A DNA stretch of 64,000 bases, taken from positions 2,170,001 through 2,234,000 of the forward strand of contig CP001643.1 in NCBI GenBank assembly GCA_000023405.1, given 5' to 3'. The position numbers were made by a program, and so were the translations under genes. A model generated the notes under the pieces. That model saw nothing but the letters and a program-made list of their open reading frames with translations, had not been told where the DNA came from and did not search any database. How positions within the stretch are numbered: position 1 is the first letter of the stretch; each line of letters starts with the position of its first letter. Below, in pieces: positions 62,296-64,000 of the stretch. The DNA comes from Brachybacterium faecium DSM 4810. GTDB lineage: Bacteria; Actinomycetota; Actinomycetes; Actinomycetales; Dermabacteraceae.

Positions 62296-63336
62296 ATGCC
62301 CCACACGCTCTCGGTCACCGTCCACGTCGATCTCGACCTCCAGGAGGTCACGCTCGCCGTCACGGGGTGCCTCACCGCGGACACCCACGTGTCCCTGCTG
62401 CCGATCATCGCGCAGGCCCGGGGTCTGAACCCGGCCCCGCGCATCACCCTGGACCTGCTGGGCACGGGCCACATCGACGTCGACGGGCTGATGCCGCTGC
62501 AGCGGCTCATCGAGCTCGACCCGGACAGCGCCTCCGCCCCGGTGACCTATCGCGTCCCCGACCCGCTGCCGGTGTGCAGGCGCACGGTGAGGACCGCGCC
62601 GACGAGCTGGGCCCCTGCCGGCTCCGTCGGGGTGGATCCCGTCGACGGGTCGCCGCTCGCACCACGTCACGCAGGAGCTGACGTGCGCGGCGGCGCCGCG
62701 GTCAAGGCACCGCCCGCCCCCGCACCGGCCGGTCGGGCCGTGCGCCCCCGCACCCGCCGGGACGAGATCCTCGAGGGCTCCGCGCAGATGTTCGCCGAGC
62801 ACGGCTACTACGGGGCCAGCCTGCGCGACATCAGCAAGCACATCGGCATCTCCCATCCGGGGCTGATGCATCACTTCGCCTCCAAGGAGACGCTGCTCGA
62901 CGCGGTCATCGACAGCCTCGAGGCCCATGCGCAGCGTGCCCTGGATCAGGCGGAGGAGATGAGCACGGATCCGAAGGAGCTGCTGCGTGCGCTGGCCGCC
63001 CACTGGCATCCCTGTTCGCTGCCCGTCCAGCTGCTCACCACGCTCAGCGCGGAGTCCGTCAGCGGGGATCACCCCGGGCGCTTCCGGATGGCGCGGCTGC
63101 GCCGAGTCCACGAGCACGTGCTCGAGCAGTGCTTCAGCGAGCTCGGCGCACGAGGTCTGCTGCGCCCCGGTCTCGATCCCGCCTTCGCGAGCCGGGCCAT
63201 GTTCGGTCTGGTGCTCAACCTCGCGGTGCGGGAGAAGACGGTGCGCACGATGCAGAACGGTCATCACGACGACGCCCCGATCGAGGAGCTCACCCGGCTG
63301 GCCCGCTCCTTCCTGGGGGCCGAGCTGCCGCAGTGA
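62296..63336 (+). CDS. STAS domain fused to TetR-family regulator (paralogue 2)
   Basis: A single 346-residue frame. Residues 1 to about 90 look like a STAS/anti-sigma-antagonist domain (VTLAVTGCLTADTH, RITLDLLGTGHIDVDGLMPL), though no phosphorylatable Ser is obvious. After a roughly 60-residue Ala/Pro-rich linker, residues about 150-346 are a TetR regulator (FAEHGYYGASLRDISKHIG, HFASKETLLDAV, RMARLRRVHEHVLEQC) close to the protein at 55956-56738. A GTG at 62683 with AGGAG 5 nt upstream could produce TetR alone (217 residues). Both products may exist. Confidence 0.75.
   Translation: MPHTLSVTVHVDLDLQEVTLAVTGCLTADTHVSLLPIIAQARGLNPAPRITLDLLGTGHIDVDGLMPLQRLIELDPDSASAPVTYRVPDPLPVCRRTVRTAPTSWAPAGSVGVDPVDGSPLAPRHAGADVRGGAAVKAPPAPAPAGRAVRPRTRRDEILEGSAQMFAEHGYYGASLRDISKHIGISHPGLMHHFASKETLLDAVIDSLEAHAQRALDQAEEMSTDPKELLRALAAHWHPCSLPVQLLTTLSAESVSGDHPGRFRMARLRRVHEHVLEQCFSELGARGLLRPGLDPAFASRAMFGLVLNLAVREKTVRTMQNGHHDDAPIEELTRLARSFLGAELPQ
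62673..62685 (+). promoter_or_regulatory. Internal ribosome binding site and GTG start for a short TetR
   Basis: AGGAG followed by CTGAC and GTG (62683-62685) is in frame inside the STAS-TetR gene. It is stronger than the site at the long start, so the TetR protein alone may be the main product. Confidence 0.55.
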
Positions 63337-63363
63337 CCCCGGGCGGCGAGGAAGGCCCTGCTG

Positions 63364-63420
63364 CTCGCAGTGGCGGTCCAGCCGGACTCGTTAGAGTGCA
63401 TGCGGTCCGTCCACTGCGAG
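63364..63420. promoter_or_regulatory. 10-bp inverted repeat flanking a -10 box
   Basis: CTCGCAGTGG (63364-63373) and CCACTGCGAG (63411-63420) are perfect inverted copies. Midway lies TAGAGT (63392-63397), a -10 box for the ABC transporter gene starting at 63431. A regulator bound to both arms would enclose the promoter. Confidence 0.5.
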
Positions 63421-63430
63421 AAAGTCCTTC

Positions 63431-64000
63431 ATGCCTGCTCCCTCCAGCCTCATCGCCAGTTCCCTGCACGCCGGCTACCCGGGCGAGGAGGTGCTGAGCG
63501 GGATCGATCTGACCGTCCACCCCGGCGCGGCCCCGCTCGGCCTGCTCGGCCCCTCCGGAGCGGGCAAGACCACGCTGCTGGCGACCCTCAGCGGGGAGCA
63601 CAAGCCCTCCGCGGGCCGGGTCACCTGGGACGGCCGCGACGTGACGAGGCTGCGCGGGAAGGAGCGGCGCCGCTTCCGGGCGGCCGTCCGCTTCGTCTCG
63701 CAGTACGCGATGACGATCTCCGATCCGCGGGAGACGGTCAGCTCCCGTCTCGAGCTCGCCGCGAAGGAGGCTCGCAAGGGAGGGCGCACCCACGCCGTCT
63801 CCCCCGCCGAGATGCTCGCGAGCGTCGGCCTGCCCGACGGTCTCCTGCCGCGCACGATGCGCACCCTCTCCGGCGGGGAGACCCAGCGGGTCGCGCTCGC
63901 GACCGCGCTCGCCACCCGGCCGGAGATCCTGGTGCTCGACGAGCCGCTGACCGCGGTGGATCCGAACACCCGCACCGAGATCGCCGCCACCCTCGCCGCG
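63431..64000 (+). CDS. ABC transporter ATP-binding protein (3' end cut by window edge)
   Basis: The first 190 residues of an ATPase: Walker A GPSGAGKTT, Q loop with SQYAMTISDPRETV, signature TLSGGETQRVALATAL, Walker B ILVLDEPLTAVD. The pattern is that of peptide/nickel-type (Dpp/Opp) or similar importer ATPases, but no permease is visible in the window. The ATG at 63431 is preceded by GAAAG. It follows the TetR regulator by 94 nt and may be its target. Confidence 0.85.
   Translation, partial: MPAPSSLIASSLHAGYPGEEVLSGIDLTVHPGAAPLGLLGPSGAGKTTLLATLSGEHKPSAGRVTWDGRDVTRLRGKERRRFRAAVRFVSQYAMTISDPRETVSSRLELAAKEARKGGRTHAVSPAEMLASVGLPDGLLPRTMRTLSGGETQRVALATALATRPEILVLDEPLTAVDPNTRTEIAATLAA

Noticed and set aside
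62271-62681. 136-codon frame with AGGAGG upstream overlapping the STAS region
   Set aside because: Arg/His/Pro-rich translation without motif; the STAS-like pattern is in the other frame.

Overview
The window is a GC-rich (about 70 %), gene-dense stretch of a high-GC Gram-positive chromosome. Actinobacterial markers visible directly are a fused E2-E1 2-oxoglutarate dehydrogenase (Kgd type), a SigR/RsrA pair, the 24-residue ribosomal protein bL37, UPF0182 and PPA1309 proteins, an Lhr-Nei2 pair, a PPi-dependent phosphofructokinase and a meso-diaminopimelate dehydrogenase. The set fits Micrococcales, and Dermabacteraceae/Brachybacterium in particular, but the genus is an inference. No insertion sequence, integrase, phage module or CRISPR array was seen.

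Layout. 1-11 kb: lysA-hom-thrC (aspartate family amino acids, minus strand), fused trehalose-6-phosphate synthase/phosphatase, tRNA-Arg(CCG), tsaD with a secreted M23 peptidase, and an OmpR-type two-component system. 11-24 kb: kgd, an SGNH-like protein lacking the catalytic Ser, bL37, rsrA-sigR with a SigR-type promoter of its own, a DoxX protein, aroA-rsgA-hisN, PPi-PFK, a small calpain-like protease and a canonical SGNH hydrolase. 24-36 kb: initiator tRNA-Met, UPF0182, PPA1309, ssb, sodA, lhr-nei2 and tRNA-Arg(TCT). 36-42 kb: a thioesterase gene interrupted by a stop codon, a single reading frame joining oligoribonuclease to a mannose-isomerase-like domain, an ABC ATPase divergent from a GntR regulator, a thiamine-binding protein, ddh and tRNA-His.

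42-48 kb looks like a one-carbon (demethylation) unit: a dimethylglycine-oxidase-like flavoprotein with a GcvT domain, an IclR regulator, a tetrahydrofolate-dependent demethylase-like GcvT protein and a coupled MetF-like reductase. 48-52.5 kb holds a small alarmone synthetase, a sugar-nucleotide/uronate-type dehydrogenase, a membrane protein, a cytochrome P450 and a maleylpyruvate-isomerase-like protein. 52.6-55.8 kb is a CsoR-controlled copper operon (copZ, an unannotated 45-residue membrane peptide, copA, csoR) behind two near-perfect CsoR operators. 55.9-63.3 kb is a block of redox and transport genes on the minus strand (isochorismatase, SDR, alcohol dehydrogenase, CDF transporter, substrate-binding lipoprotein), bracketed by two closely related TetR regulators; the second TetR is in frame with an upstream STAS domain. 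The window ends inside an ABC transporter ATPase.

Translational coupling through ATGA/GTGA overlaps is frequent. At least six plus-strand genes have a -10-like hexamer ending exactly 6 nt before the start codon, which suggests leaderless transcripts. The most interesting items are the Orn-AGE fusion, the STAS-TetR fusion with its internal start, the demethylation cluster, the calpain-like protease, the small copper-operon peptide and several tandem or inverted repeats in intergenic DNA.
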